The notes: generated from the sequence alone by a model not told the origin. 64,000 nucleotides of DNA from CTSoil-075 sp042610375 (GCF_042610375.1 NZ_JBGJZL010000003.1:372001-436000), one strand, 5' to 3'; positions 27,143 through 36,260 are shown, counted from the stretch's first letter. A program made the numbers and translations.

Positions 27143-28150
27143 ATGCTTGGAATCATTGGACCTATATTCTTTATGTTATTATTTATTATAGGAATTAGCG
27201 TGTTTTTGCATTTTGTTCCATTAGGGTTGTGGATTTCGGCCATTGCTGCTGGAGTGCGTGTTGGTATTGTGACTTTAGTAGGTATGAGGCTTAGACGTGT
27301 GCCCCCTGCCAAAATTGTATTACCTTTGATCAAGGCCAATAAAGCAGGGCTCGATGTGACAGTTAATCAACTAGAAGCTCATTACTTGGCTGGTGGTAAT
27401 GTAGATCGCGTGGTAGATGCTTTGATTGCCGCTCATAGGGCCGAAATTCCTTTGCCTTTCCAACGAGCTGCTGCTATTGATTTAGCCGGTCGTGATGTGC
27501 TTGAGGCTGTCCAGATGAGTGTTAATCCTAAAGTGATTGAAACGCCAATTGTTGCTGCTGTAGCTAAAAATGGGATTGAACTTAAAGTAAAAGCGAGAGT
27601 CACGGTGCGAGCTAATATTGATCGCTTGGTCGGTGGTGCTGGTGAAGCGACAGTCTTAGCTAGGGTTGGTGAAGGTATTATCACGACAGTTGGTTCTTCT
27701 GTTGATCACAAAGATGTACTCGCTAATCCTGACCATATTTCAAAAACAGTACTCGCAAAAGGACTTGATGCAGGAACGGCATTTGAAATTTTGTCGATTG
27801 ACATTGCTGATATTGACGTTGGGCGTAATATTGGTGCAGAACTTATGACTGACCAAGCGGAAGCTGAAAAACGCATTGCTCAAGCCAAAGCTGAAGAACG
27901 TCGAGCTATGGCAGTTGCTAATGAACAGGAGATGAAAGCATATACCCAGGAAATGCAGGCTAAAGTCGTTGAAGCGCAAGCAGAGGTGCCGCATGCTCTC
28001 TCCATTGCTTTGCGAGAAGGTCGCATTGGAGTAATGGATTATTATAATATGAATAATATTACGGCCGATACTCAAATGCGGGAAACCATTAGCAAATCCG
28101 GACCGGCAGTGGCAAATCCATCAACTGAATCCAAAGAACCGCGGCGATAG
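27143..28150 (+). CDS. floA: Flotillin-like protein FloA
   Basis: A 335-aa membrane scaffold protein of lipid-microdomain type. An N-terminal hairpin membrane segment (residues 5-45) is followed by an SPFH-like domain (KVKARVTVRANIDRLVGG) and a charged coiled coil rich in EA pairs (AEAEKRIAQAKAEERRA). AGGAGGG precedes ATG 27143. It pairs with NfeD, the same gene pair as Bacillus yqeZ-yqfA. Confidence 0.95.
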   Translation: MLGIIGPIFFMLLFIIGISVFLHFVPLGLWISAIAAGVRVGIVTLVGMRLRRVPPAKIVLPLIKANKAGLDVTVNQLEAHYLAGGNVDRVVDALIAAHRAEIPLPFQRAAAIDLAGRDVLEAVQMSVNPKVIETPIVAAVAKNGIELKVKARVTVRANIDRLVGGAGEATVLARVGEGIITTVGSSVDHKDVLANPDHISKTVLAKGLDAGTAFEILSIDIADIDVGRNIGAELMTDQAEAEKRIAQAKAEERRAMAVANEQEMKAYTQEMQAKVVEAQAEVPHALSIALREGRIGVMDYYNMNNITADTQMRETISKSGPAVANPSTESKEPRR

Positions 28151-28158
28151 GTGATATG

Positions 28159-28503
28159 ATGGATACATTACTTACTTTGCTAATCATGGGGATATTGTAT
28201 GTAGTACCTAGAATATGGAAAACATATCTTGAAAAAATAAATAAAAATCAAGAAGTACCTGTCTCTGGTTTACCTGCAGTTAGCAACGGATCTTCCCAAG
28301 AAGAAAAAATATCAAAACCTGCGATCCATATTTCTGAGTTGCCATTAGCTGCAACTTCTAAAGGGATACAAAATATTTCGAATCAAGAGGGCGAAAAGTC
28401 AGCATGGCATGGCAAAGTTGATCATAACATGCTTGTAAATGGTGTGATTTTTGCTGAGATTCTGCAACCTCCTCGAGCATATAGACCTTTCATAAAACGA
28501 TAA
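28159..28503 (+). CDS. Small membrane-anchored hypothetical, YqfB position
   Basis: A 114-aa protein with one N-terminal transmembrane helix (about residues 2-18), a low-complexity Ser/Asn/Lys-rich linker and a compact C-terminal motif, GVIFAEILQPPRAYRPFIKR. I believe variants of the AEILxPPRA motif recur in related Negativicutes, but I cannot verify this here. It overlaps the region just after floA with RBS AGGTGAT and is probably cotranscribed, suggesting a membrane-organisation role. Its place equals that of Bacillus yqfB, though the sequence seems unrelated. Confidence 0.75.
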   Translation: MDTLLTLLIMGILYVVPRIWKTYLEKINKNQEVPVSGLPAVSNGSSQEEKISKPAIHISELPLAATSKGIQNISNQEGEKSAWHGKVDHNMLVNGVIFAEILQPPRAYRPFIKR

Positions 28504-28556
28504 AATAGATATAAAAATAACAGGGAAAATAATCCCTGTTATTTTTATATCTATTT
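28503..28556. terminator. Long perfect hairpin terminator
   Basis: A 24-bp perfect stem (28503-28526 with 28533-28556) and a 6-base loop. The stem contains CAGGGA/TCCCTG and A/T runs, so it can work on either strand. It closes the nfeD-floA unit. Confidence 0.85.
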
Positions 28557-28645
28557 CGTACATGATAATGAATAATAGCGTCTATGCAAAAACGCCCATT
28601 TGCGTTATACAAAATAAGTGTAATACCTTTAAAGGGGGCAGATTT

Positions 28646-30169
28646 ATGGATGCAGAATATAAGGGTCGATTAACATATGCAAAGGGTACGTCGGTAGAGT
28701 TCGTTGTAGGTCCGAATCAAGATGTTGATTTTGGTGATATTTTAGTTGTTGAGGGAAAGAATAATGATAAGTTTTATATTAGAGCATATGATTTTAAAGT
28801 AAAATCTCGTTGGTCTGGCCTGAATGGTGTTGGTTATTTGATGAGTAAACTTGATGAAAATGGTCAGGTGGAAAATCAGGAAGATCTAGATTTTTATTTA
28901 GGTGGAAATCATACTGTAAAAATTGGTATGGCTGAGCAGCTTTGTTATGCAGATGATAGTGGACAATTATTGAATCCTAAGACTTGTCCGGATTTTTTCT
29001 GTCAAGTTCGAACATTAAGCCCTCAAGATACAAGTTTGCTCAATGAAATGAAAGGTGATTTGGAAATTGGATTTTTGAAAAGCGGACGTGGTGTGTTAAA
29101 TTTGCCTATAGGTATTTATGGTCATCAAGCCATCACGGAGCATATTGGAGTATTTGGTACGACGGGGTCCGGGAAAAGTAATTTGATAAAAGTATTGGCT
29201 AGTTCGGTGATTGACAATAAAAATTATGGATTATTGATCTTCGATGTGCATAATGAGTATTTTAAAGATTTATCATCTCATCCTATGGCTAAAGATCGTT
29301 TGGCTGTTTATCATACGGATAGCCAGAATTATGGTAAAAAAATTGCACTTAACTTTGCAGAAGTTGATGCTGATGATATTACAGCGTGCGCAACCTTTAC
29401 TGAACCACAACTGGATGCGATTTATAAGCTTTCAGCGATATGGAAAGAAGATTGGATGAAATATGTACTGCAATATGAGGTTGCGGATATTATTGGGGAA
29501 TTGGCTCATTGTACAGGAGAAAAATTCCACTCGCGAACCATTAGCAAAATCAAAAGTATTTGCTGGAATTTGGTGCAAGAACTTAATATTGATGAAGATG
29601 AGCAACAGGTGATACAGGAAATGCTTGCAGAACTCGAACAAGGTAAAGTCGTCCTTGTTGAACTTAAAAACATTTCACCTGTTGGCGAACAAGCTTTATC
29701 CACCTTGTTATCCAAAAAATTATTAAAACATTATGCAAGCAAGACTGAATATGAACGTAGCCAAGTTAAATCTGTTCTCACTGTCCTCGAAGAAGCCCAC
29801 CGTTTCTTAGGGAAAAAGGAACAAAGCAGCAATAATGTATTTGCGCGTTTGGTCAGTGAAGCGCGAAAATTTAATTTAGGAATGTGTATTGTTGATCAGC
29901 AGCCACGTCTGCTCGCGGATAATGTTTTATCACAGCTCAATACGTTATTTATTTTAGGGCTAGCTTCTAAGGCGGATCGCACCAAATTAGAAGCCATGTG
30001 CCGCAAAGATATTTTAAGTCAACGTAATGAAATAAAAAACTTGGAATGTGGTGAAATGATTGTTGCAACAAATTATATGCGTTTCGCAGCGCCGGTAAAA
30101 GTCCATAAATTTGAAAATTTCTTAGCGCAGCGATCAATTGATCAGGGAGGATTTGTGCCCGTTGTATAA
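28646..30169 (+). CDS. HerA-like DUF87 P-loop ATPase
   Basis: A hexameric FtsK/HerA-type DNA translocase by fold, 507 aa. The N-terminal HAS-barrel (about 1-60) is followed by a Walker A, GTTGSGKSNLIKVLA (near residue 172), DVHNEY, and a Walker B with VLTVLEEAHRFLG (about residue 383). A C-terminal arginine-rich part, ADRTKLEAMC, follows. AAAGGGGG precedes ATG 28646. No NurA nuclease, Sir2 or other defence partner lies next to it. It sits between terminators inside the yqfA-yqfC cluster, where Bacillus has no such gene. DNA repair, plasmid or defence roles are all possible. Confidence 0.88.
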   Translation: MDAEYKGRLTYAKGTSVEFVVGPNQDVDFGDILVVEGKNNDKFYIRAYDFKVKSRWSGLNGVGYLMSKLDENGQVENQEDLDFYLGGNHTVKIGMAEQLCYADDSGQLLNPKTCPDFFCQVRTLSPQDTSLLNEMKGDLEIGFLKSGRGVLNLPIGIYGHQAITEHIGVFGTTGSGKSNLIKVLASSVIDNKNYGLLIFDVHNEYFKDLSSHPMAKDRLAVYHTDSQNYGKKIALNFAEVDADDITACATFTEPQLDAIYKLSAIWKEDWMKYVLQYEVADIIGELAHCTGEKFHSRTISKIKSICWNLVQELNIDEDEQQVIQEMLAELEQGKVVLVELKNISPVGEQALSTLLSKKLLKHYASKTEYERSQVKSVLTVLEEAHRFLGKKEQSSNNVFARLVSEARKFNLGMCIVDQQPRLLADNVLSQLNTLFILGLASKADRTKLEAMCRKDILSQRNEIKNLECGEMIVATNYMRFAAPVKVHKFENFLAQRSIDQGGFVPVV

Positions 30170-30202
30170 AAGTGTAGGAGTCATCCTACACTTTATTTTT
30201 TT
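30169..30202 (+). terminator. Terminator of the HerA-like gene
   Basis: AAAGTGTAGGA (30169-30179) pairs perfectly with TCCTACACTTT (30184-30194), followed by ATTTTTTT. Confidence 0.92.
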
Positions 30203-30252
30203 GCATAAAATAAAGCGTAGGATCATACATTTTATATGGAGGGGGGAGTACT

Positions 30253-30525
30253 GTGCATAAAAATAAACAATGGCAAAGACTGGCAGGAATGCTTGAGATT
30301 CCCCAAGATATTGTGTTAGACTTACCGCGCATAACCATGCTTGGTAATAAACAATTGTTAATTGAAAATCATAAAGGTATTATTGAGTACACTCCTTCAT
30401 TACTACGTATTAAATTAAATCAAGGTGAATTGATGATTAGTGGAAAAAATTTAATGCTTGGTAATTTGCAGCTTGAACAAATTTTGGTTGAGGGTACGGT
30501 GGGGGAAATTAAGTATGACATTTAA
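30253..30525 (+). CDS. yqfC: Sporulation protein YqfC
   Basis: A 90-aa protein of the YabP/YqfC family, made in the mother cell during sporulation. Typical features: LEIPQDIVLDLPRITMLGNKQ at the start and IIEYTPSLLRIKLNQGEL in the centre. GTG 30253 follows GGAGGGGGG. It overlaps yqfD by 11 bases, so the two are translated together. Molecular role unknown. Confidence 0.9.
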   Translation: MHKNKQWQRLAGMLEIPQDIVLDLPRITMLGNKQLLIENHKGIIEYTPSLLRIKLNQGELMISGKNLMLGNLQLEQILVEGTVGEIKYDI

Positions 30526-31717
30526 GTTGTTTAATTATATAACTGGTACGATTACTCTTAAGGTCAGTGGTGCCATGCCGGAAAAATTTATAAACTTATG
30601 CATGACTCATCAAAAAAGGTTACTGAGTATTAGTAAACACGATGAAGATTTTATTGTTTCTATGGGTTTATCCGATTTTTTTAGTATACGTCCACTTGTT
30701 CGTAAAAGCCAAAATCATGTGCAAGTCATTGGTTATGCAGGTTTACCTTTTCTTATCAGAAAAATTAAGAAGAGAAAAATGCTGGTTGCTGGTGGAATTG
30801 TTTTTTTGATGTTGCTGAATTTATTAATGTCATATATTTGGTTTGTTGATATTGTAGGTATAAAATCTATATCAGCTCAACAGATTAAGGATGTTTTATA
30901 TGAGCAGGGATTAAAGCCAGGCATGTTAAAAGAGAAGATCAATTCGAAAAAAATTGAAAATCAAATAGTACGGAGTATTCCTGAGGTTGCATGGGTGAAT
31001 ATTGGGTTTACGGGTACACGTGCTGTTGTAGAAATTGTGGAAAAAACCTTGCCTAAAGCCTTAGATAAAGCACCGGCTGATATTGTTGCTGCAAAAGATG
31101 GAATTATTACTGAGGTCATTGCCTTAGCTGGAGAAAGTGTAGTGAAAAAAGGTGATACAGTTAAGAAAGGTGATTTATTGATCAAAGGGGTAGCATATGA
31201 TGGGAAAACAATGACTCCAAATCATGTGAATACTGACCCTCAATTAATTAGAGCAAATGGCATTGTAAGGGCGAGGGTTTGGTATGAAGGTTATGGTGAG
31301 ACAGAACTCATACAATTAAGTCATGAACGTACAGGGCAACAGTATATCGGTGTAAAAATACGTGTAGGAGATCGTACCATTGTTTTAAAAGAGGTTGCAG
31401 TTAGTCCGGATCAGCTTTTTGAAATTGAGGAGGTTAATAAAAAGCTTTTATCGTGGAGGAATACTGACATTGTTGTCGAATCTATCATAAGTACTTATTA
31501 TGAAGTTGATGAAAAAACGATTCATCTCAGTGTAGAAGAAGCACGTGAGCAAGGGAAAAGTAAAGCACTAGCAGAAATTCAAGCACTTATTCCTGAAACA
31601 GCATATGTATTACTAAGGACGGTTGAGGTACTAAAAACACCAGAAACTAACTTGGTACGCGTCAAAGTTAATGTAGAAACAGCTGAAGATATAGGGCAGT
31701 TTATGAATGTACAGTGA
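30515..31717 (+). CDS. yqfD: Sporulation protein YqfD
   Basis: A 400-aa mother-cell sporulation protein. A short cytoplasmic N-terminus, one membrane helix at about residues 88-108, then an extracytoplasmic domain with VEIVEKTLPKA, a hammerhead-like beta section (GDTVKKGDLLIKGV) and an alpha/beta tail. ATG 30515 overlaps the yqfC end and follows GGTGGGGG. In Bacillus phoH follows; here it does not. Confidence 0.9.
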   Translation: MTFKLFNYITGTITLKVSGAMPEKFINLCMTHQKRLLSISKHDEDFIVSMGLSDFFSIRPLVRKSQNHVQVIGYAGLPFLIRKIKKRKMLVAGGIVFLMLLNLLMSYIWFVDIVGIKSISAQQIKDVLYEQGLKPGMLKEKINSKKIENQIVRSIPEVAWVNIGFTGTRAVVEIVEKTLPKALDKAPADIVAAKDGIITEVIALAGESVVKKGDTVKKGDLLIKGVAYDGKTMTPNHVNTDPQLIRANGIVRARVWYEGYGETELIQLSHERTGQQYIGVKIRVGDRTIVLKEVAVSPDQLFEIEEVNKKLLSWRNTDIVVESIISTYYEVDEKTIHLSVEEAREQGKSKALAEIQALIPETAYVLLRTVEVLKTPETNLVRVKVNVETAEDIGQFMNVQ

Positions 31718-31775
31718 TATAATGAATCGATGATAGCTAAATTATATTGCTTTTGGAATAGGACGAGTGGTAATG

Positions 31776-31817
31776 GGGAACACTTATCCTACTTAAGTAT
31801 GGTAGTGTTTTCCTTTT
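31776..31817 (+). terminator. Probable terminator after yqfD
   Basis: AACACT (31779-31784) pairs with AGTGTT (31804-31809), with an inner CC-TACTTAAGTA-GG structure, followed by TTTTCCTTTT. The pairing is imperfect. It occupies the place where phoH lies in Bacillus. Confidence 0.5.
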
Positions 31818-31879
31818 AATTTAATCTGTATGCATTATGGTTGTGTTTTTTCAGAATGCTGCTAAGTGGAGTTGAAGTT

Positions 31880-34072
31880 ATGGTATCATTAAATAATAAA
31901 TTGCAAGACTTTTTTGTTCAACCGACAAATGTATATGCTAGAACGATTGCGCGGCGAATTATATTAAGTTTGGCGTTTTTTTTCTTGTTGATGATTATTT
32001 TGTCAACGGACTTTATTGCTGATAAAGTATCTTTTGAAGTCGGACAAGTAAGTGATCGGGACGTTATATCGCCGAGAACTGTTGTTTATGTAAATGCTGC
32101 TAAGACTAAGAATCTAGAAATGGAGGTCTTAGCGAGTGTCGCCAATGTATATGATATTGATGTTGCCATCACAACAAGGGCTGAAGAATCAATAGGATCT
32201 ATCTTTAAAACAGTAGGAATGGTAGTCGGCGATAAGACTTTAAATTCTTCTGAAGAAAAGATGGAAAAAATGCAAAAGTTATTGACAATATCTTTACCAA
32301 ATTCATTGATGACTCATCTGATTGCCCTTGATGAAAAGTCTATTGCGATTGCTGAAGAACAGACTAAAATGATTTTGCGTAAATACTTTCAAAGAGGTAT
32401 TCGTGATGATGATTTAGCAATCACTAAAAAGAATATTGTACTTGAGACGGAAGAGTTAGGATTAGATAATAATACGGAATCTGTAGTCGCAGGAATCACG
32501 CAAGTCCTGTTGCGTCCCAATTTCATATTAAATATGCGTGAAACCGAAAAACGCAAACAATCAGCGATTGCTAACCTTGAACCTGTACGAGAAACAGTAA
32601 AAAAAGGACAAATTATGGTCAGACGTGGTGATATTGTAAGTGCTGAGCAAATTCATGGAATGGAAGAAATTGGACTATCAAGAGGACATGGTAGTGAAAT
32701 TCGCATCTTTGGACTTGCTATTTTTGTCTTACTGATCATGTTAATTATTTTAGGATATATGTATAAATTTGCTCATGCGATATACCAAGATGATTTAAAA
32801 GTCGTACTCTTAGGGTTAATTATCTTGATGGCATTAGTGCTAGGGAAAGCGGCCCATTATTATTCTGACTTTATTGCTCCTGTTGCCGTTGGTGCTTTAC
32901 TCGCTACAATCCTAATTGATGCACGAATTGGATTTTTAGTGAGTATTGTGTTATCCTTATTATTTGGTATTATCGCGGATTATAATTTGCGTGCTGTATC
33001 GACAGTTCTAGTTGGCAGCATGATTGGGATCTATAGTGTATCTAAAATGGCTCATGGTTATAGCTTAACGCGAACAGGTCTATGCATTGCAGTAATTAAT
33101 TTTTTGGTGATTGGTTCAACTGGTTTCATTGAACAGTTAAATGGTTCTCAAATTTTTAGACAAGGGATGATGGGAGTGTTTAGTGGTATTGGAGCTGCTG
33201 TCATTACCACTGGTATCTTGCCATATCTGGAAAATATCTTCAATATTACTACTCCCCTGAAATTGCTTGATTTAGCCCAACCTAATCACCCTTTGCTCCA
33301 GCGCTTACTTCTTGATGCTCCAGGTACCTATCACCATAGTGTAATGGTTGGAAACTTAGCAGAAACTGCGGCAGATCATATTGGTGCTGATCCTGTTACA
33401 GTCAGAGTGGGTGCTTATTATCATGATATTGGAAAAATAAAACGACCATGTTTTTTTGTGGAAAATCAGGTAGGGAATGAAAATCCTCATGATAAGATAG
33501 CACCTTCGTTAAGTACTCTCATTGTTACGTCTCATATTAAAGATGGAGTAGATTTGTGTAATGATTATAAATTGCCACAGGTGATCATTGATATTGTCCA
33601 ACAACATCATGGTACGATGTTAGTGTCGTATTTTTATAAACAGGCGACAGAAAATGAGCATGGTGAATGTATTATTGAAGCGGATTTTCGTTATGAAGGT
33701 CCTAGACCGAGAAGTAAAGAAGCCGCTCTTATTATGTTAGCAGATGCCTGTGAGGCAGCGGTACGATCGATTAACAAACCGAATGCCAATCGCATTGAAG
33801 CTACAGTACGCAAACTCATACGAGAACGATTACATGATGGTCAACTTGATGAATGTAACTTAACACTGAAAGATTTGAATATCATTGGTGATGTCTTTAT
33901 CAGAGTTCTTTCTAGCATGTTTCATAAGCGTATTGAATATCCAGATGCAGTGAAGGAACTAGAGAGGAGAAAAAATAAGAATGGAAATAGCATTAAACAA
34001 CCTACAGGAAAAGACGGTAATTACATTGTCAATGGAACAAATAGTGATGTCGGTGTTGCAAAAAACTGCTGA
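31880..34072 (+). CDS. pgpH: PgpH/YqfF-like HD-domain c-di-AMP phosphodiesterase
   Basis: A 730-aa membrane protein. One N-terminal helix (about 30-50), a 7TM-HDED extracytoplasmic sensor domain, seven membrane helices (about 285-480) and a cytoplasmic HD domain with YHHSVMVGNLAE and GAYYHDIGKIKRP. PgpH proteins hydrolyse c-di-AMP, and a c-di-AMP riboswitch lies at 60.1 kb in this window. ATG 31880 follows GTGGAG. The last 92 bases overlap ybeY. Confidence 0.92.
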   Translation: MVSLNNKLQDFFVQPTNVYARTIARRIILSLAFFFLLMIILSTDFIADKVSFEVGQVSDRDVISPRTVVYVNAAKTKNLEMEVLASVANVYDIDVAITTRAEESIGSIFKTVGMVVGDKTLNSSEEKMEKMQKLLTISLPNSLMTHLIALDEKSIAIAEEQTKMILRKYFQRGIRDDDLAITKKNIVLETEELGLDNNTESVVAGITQVLLRPNFILNMRETEKRKQSAIANLEPVRETVKKGQIMVRRGDIVSAEQIHGMEEIGLSRGHGSEIRIFGLAIFVLLIMLIILGYMYKFAHAIYQDDLKVVLLGLIILMALVLGKAAHYYSDFIAPVAVGALLATILIDARIGFLVSIVLSLLFGIIADYNLRAVSTVLVGSMIGIYSVSKMAHGYSLTRTGLCIAVINFLVIGSTGFIEQLNGSQIFRQGMMGVFSGIGAAVITTGILPYLENIFNITTPLKLLDLAQPNHPLLQRLLLDAPGTYHHSVMVGNLAETAADHIGADPVTVRVGAYYHDIGKIKRPCFFVENQVGNENPHDKIAPSLSTLIVTSHIKDGVDLCNDYKLPQVIIDIVQQHHGTMLVSYFYKQATENEHGECIIEADFRYEGPRPRSKEAALIMLADACEAAVRSINKPNANRIEATVRKLIRERLHDGQLDECNLTLKDLNIIGDVFIRVLSSMFHKRIEYPDAVKELERRKNKNGNSIKQPTGKDGNYIVNGTNSDVGVAKNC

Positions 34073-34448
34073 AGTTTATGATATCGAAGCTCATACTGAA
34101 GTAAGTGTAGTCTTGGCAAATGATGAATATATCCATGCTTTGAACCTTGAATATCGAGGCAAAGATTGTTCAACCGATGTCTTATCTTTTGCATTAAATG
34201 AAGGGGATGAGCCTGAAGTCCTTGATGGGCCTGAAGAGGTTTTATTAGGTGACATCATCATTTCGGTGGAGACTGCAACCCGTCAAGCTGAAGAATATGG
34301 ACATAGTTTGGAACGTGAATTGGCTTATTTGACAGTGCATGGTATACTGCATCTATTAGGATATGATCATATGACAGAAGAAGAAAAAACAGAAATGCGA
34401 CAAGAAGAAGAACATGTTTTATCTCTTTTGGGCATTCATCGTGTATAA
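33981..34448 (+). CDS. ybeY: Endoribonuclease YbeY
   Basis: A zinc-dependent RNase needed for 16S rRNA 3' maturation and ribosome quality control. It is 155 aa. The metal motif HGILHLLGYDH is near residue 115. The start ATG 33981 is supported by GAGAGGAG and by N-terminal similarity to other YbeY proteins, so a 92-base overlap with the preceding gene is real. The stop overlaps the dgkA start (TAATG). Confidence 0.94.
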   Translation: MEIALNNLQEKTVITLSMEQIVMSVLQKTAEVYDIEAHTEVSVVLANDEYIHALNLEYRGKDCSTDVLSFALNEGDEPEVLDGPEEVLLGDIIISVETATRQAEEYGHSLERELAYLTVHGILHLLGYDHMTEEEKTEMRQEEEHVLSLLGIHRV

Positions 34449-34807
34449 TGAAGAGGAAACAAAGTCTTTCACAAGCATTTAAGAATGCTTTTTCTGGTAT
34501 CGTATATTGTCTTTTACATGAACGCAATATGAAAATCCACATGGCAGCAGCTTTCTTTGCAGGAGGATTGGCTTGGTGGCTGCAACTTGATGATGATAAA
34601 ATCTTAGTCTTATTAGTAACAATATCCAGCGTACTTGTTGCTGAGATGGTCAATACTGTTGTGGAAAAGGTAGTTGATATGGTGTCGCCAGAAGTACATC
34701 CTCTGGCGAAAATTGCGAAAGATGTAGCAGCTGGAGCTGTGTTGATTACAGCCATTATTTCCTTGATTGTTGGTTATATTTTATTTTGGAAAAAAATATG
34801 GACCTAA
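34448..34807 (+). CDS. dgkA: Diacylglycerol/undecaprenol kinase DgkA
   Basis: A small integral membrane kinase of 119 aa with three membrane helices. In Gram-positives it phosphorylates undecaprenol. Active-site residues lie in VAEMVNTVVEKVVDMVSPE and HPLAKIAKDVAAGAVL. It is translationally coupled to ybeY through TAATG. Membrane lipid recycling fits its place in the era cluster. Confidence 0.93.
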   Translation: MKRKQSLSQAFKNAFSGIVYCLLHERNMKIHMAAAFFAGGLAWWLQLDDDKILVLLVTISSVLVAEMVNTVVEKVVDMVSPEVHPLAKIAKDVAAGAVLITAIISLIVGYILFWKKIWT

Positions 34808-34820
34808 GGAGAAAAAAGTG

Positions 34821-35213
34821 ATGGAAGAAATCATTGTGGCGGCGCAGGCAGTAAGGGAAAATGCTTATGTGCCCTATTCCAATTTCAAAGTTGGGGCTGC
34901 GGTACTCGCTAAAAATGGGAAAATATATACGGGCTGTAATGTGGAAAATGCTTCCTATGGTTTGTGTAATTGTGCCGAACGTACAGCTATTTTTAAGGCT
35001 GTATCTGAGGGGGAAACTGATTTAGTTGCAATTGCGATTATCGCTGATACAGTTAAACCTGTAGCGCCTTGTGGAGCTTGTAGGCAAGTTATGGCTGAAT
35101 TTCGTATACAAAAGATCATGATGTGCAATTTGCACGGTGAGCAAAGAATTGCTACACTTGAAGAATTATTACCCTATTCATTTGAGAAAAAACATTTGTC
35201 AGGAGAGATTTAA
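34821..35213 (+). CDS. cdd: Cytidine deaminase
   Basis: Deaminates cytidine and deoxycytidine. 130 aa, tetrameric family. The zinc and catalytic site is NCAERTA (about residue 52) plus PCGACRQVM (about 86). YVPYSNFKVGAAV at the N-terminus is diagnostic. AAGGAG lies nine bases before ATG 34821; GTG 34818 is possible. Confidence 0.95.
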   Translation: MEEIIVAAQAVRENAYVPYSNFKVGAAVLAKNGKIYTGCNVENASYGLCNCAERTAIFKAVSEGETDLVAIAIIADTVKPVAPCGACRQVMAEFRIQKIMMCNLHGEQRIATLEELLPYSFEKKHLSGEI

Positions 35214-35215
35214 TA

Positions 35216-36112
35216 ATGGTAGTGAATGCAGAACATAAATCCGGATTTGTTTCGGTAATTGGTAGACCTAATGTGGGAAAATCAACCTTAATTAATAGTT
35301 TAGTTGGACAAAAAGTAGTGATTATGTCTGATAAGCCGCAAACCACTAGGAATAAAATTATGTGTGTACTTACCTTGGATGATGCACAAATTTTATTTAT
35401 CGATACACCTGGAATACATAAGCCTAAGCATAAACTTGGTGAGTATATGCTAAAAGCCGCAGAAAATACTTTGCGTGAAGTAGAAGTTATCTTTTTTGTT
35501 GTAGATGCTACTGAAGAGTTTGGCGGTGGGGAAAAGTATATTTTAGAATTATTAGCTTCGGTTAAAACCCCTGTCATACTTGTTGTCAATAAGATCGATA
35601 AGATCGAAAAAACTAAGCTGCTTCCTATTATAGAAAAATATTCAGCACTTTATAACTTTGCTGGCGTTGTACCTATTTCTGCAATTGAACATACAAATTT
35701 GGACAATCTAGTACTTGAGGTCAAAAAATATTTAGAACCAGGTCCACAGTATTATCCAGAAGATATGGTCACTGATCAGCCTGAGCGTTTAGTTATCACA
35801 GAATTAATTCGGGAAAAAGTACTTCACTCTACTCGTGATGAAGTACCTCATTCAATTGCTGTGGATATTGAAGAAATTTTAACGCGTCCCAATGATACAG
35901 TGTATGTAAGGGCTGTCATTTATGTTGAACGGGAATCACAAAAAGGCATCGTGATTGGTGCAAAAGGTCAACTATTAAAAGATATTGGCCGTTTAGCGCG
36001 TATTGATATTGAAAACTTATTAGGTTCGAAGATTTTTCTTGATTTGTGGGTAAAAGTGAAAAAAGATTGGCGTAACAAGGAAGGTAGTTTGCGTGGTTTT
36101 GGTTACGATTGA
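35216..36112 (+). CDS. era: GTPase Era
   Basis: A ribosome-assembly GTPase that binds the 16S 3' end. 298 aa. G1 GRPNVGKSTLINSL, G3 DTPGIHKPKHKLGEYM, G4 NKID and a C-terminal KH domain with GIVIGAKGQLLKDIG. It starts two bases after the cdd stop. It works in the same pathway as YbeY, two genes upstream. Confidence 0.97.
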   Translation: MVVNAEHKSGFVSVIGRPNVGKSTLINSLVGQKVVIMSDKPQTTRNKIMCVLTLDDAQILFIDTPGIHKPKHKLGEYMLKAAENTLREVEVIFFVVDATEEFGGGEKYILELLASVKTPVILVVNKIDKIEKTKLLPIIEKYSALYNFAGVVPISAIEHTNLDNLVLEVKKYLEPGPQYYPEDMVTDQPERLVITELIREKVLHSTRDEVPHSIAVDIEEILTRPNDTVYVRAVIYVERESQKGIVIGAKGQLLKDIGRLARIDIENLLGSKIFLDLWVKVKKDWRNKEGSLRGFGYD

Positions 36113-36118
36113 TATAGA

Positions 36119-36158
36119 TTTTTTTTTAGGCTATCGCTTGGCGATAGCCATTCTTTAT
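36119..36158 (+). terminator. Terminator after era
   Basis: GGCTATCGC (36129-36137) pairs with GCGATAGCC (36141-36149) around TTG. A T run precedes the stem and ATTCTTTATT follows, so forward termination is moderate. Confidence 0.65.
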
Positions 36159-36260
36159 TGACGGTCATGCGTTAAGATGGTATGATTTGTAAAGAAGAGT
36201 AAAAGAATGTTTTGCCACTTTTGGGTTTCATATTATTATGTTGACAGGTTAATAATATGA
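36158..36260 (+). promoter_or_regulatory. Promoter and inverted repeat before the CorC-like gene
   Basis: TTGACG (36158-36163), a 17-bp spacer and TATGAT (36181-36186). Downstream, TCATATTATTA (36228-36238) is a perfect inverted repeat with TAATAATATGA (36250-36260). The repeat lies in the expected 5' leader and may be an operator or RNA hairpin. Confidence 0.65.

Noticed and set aside
28646..30169. Complete HerA-NurA or HerA-Sir2 defence system
   Set aside because: Both neighbours are housekeeping genes; no nuclease or NADase partner is in the window.
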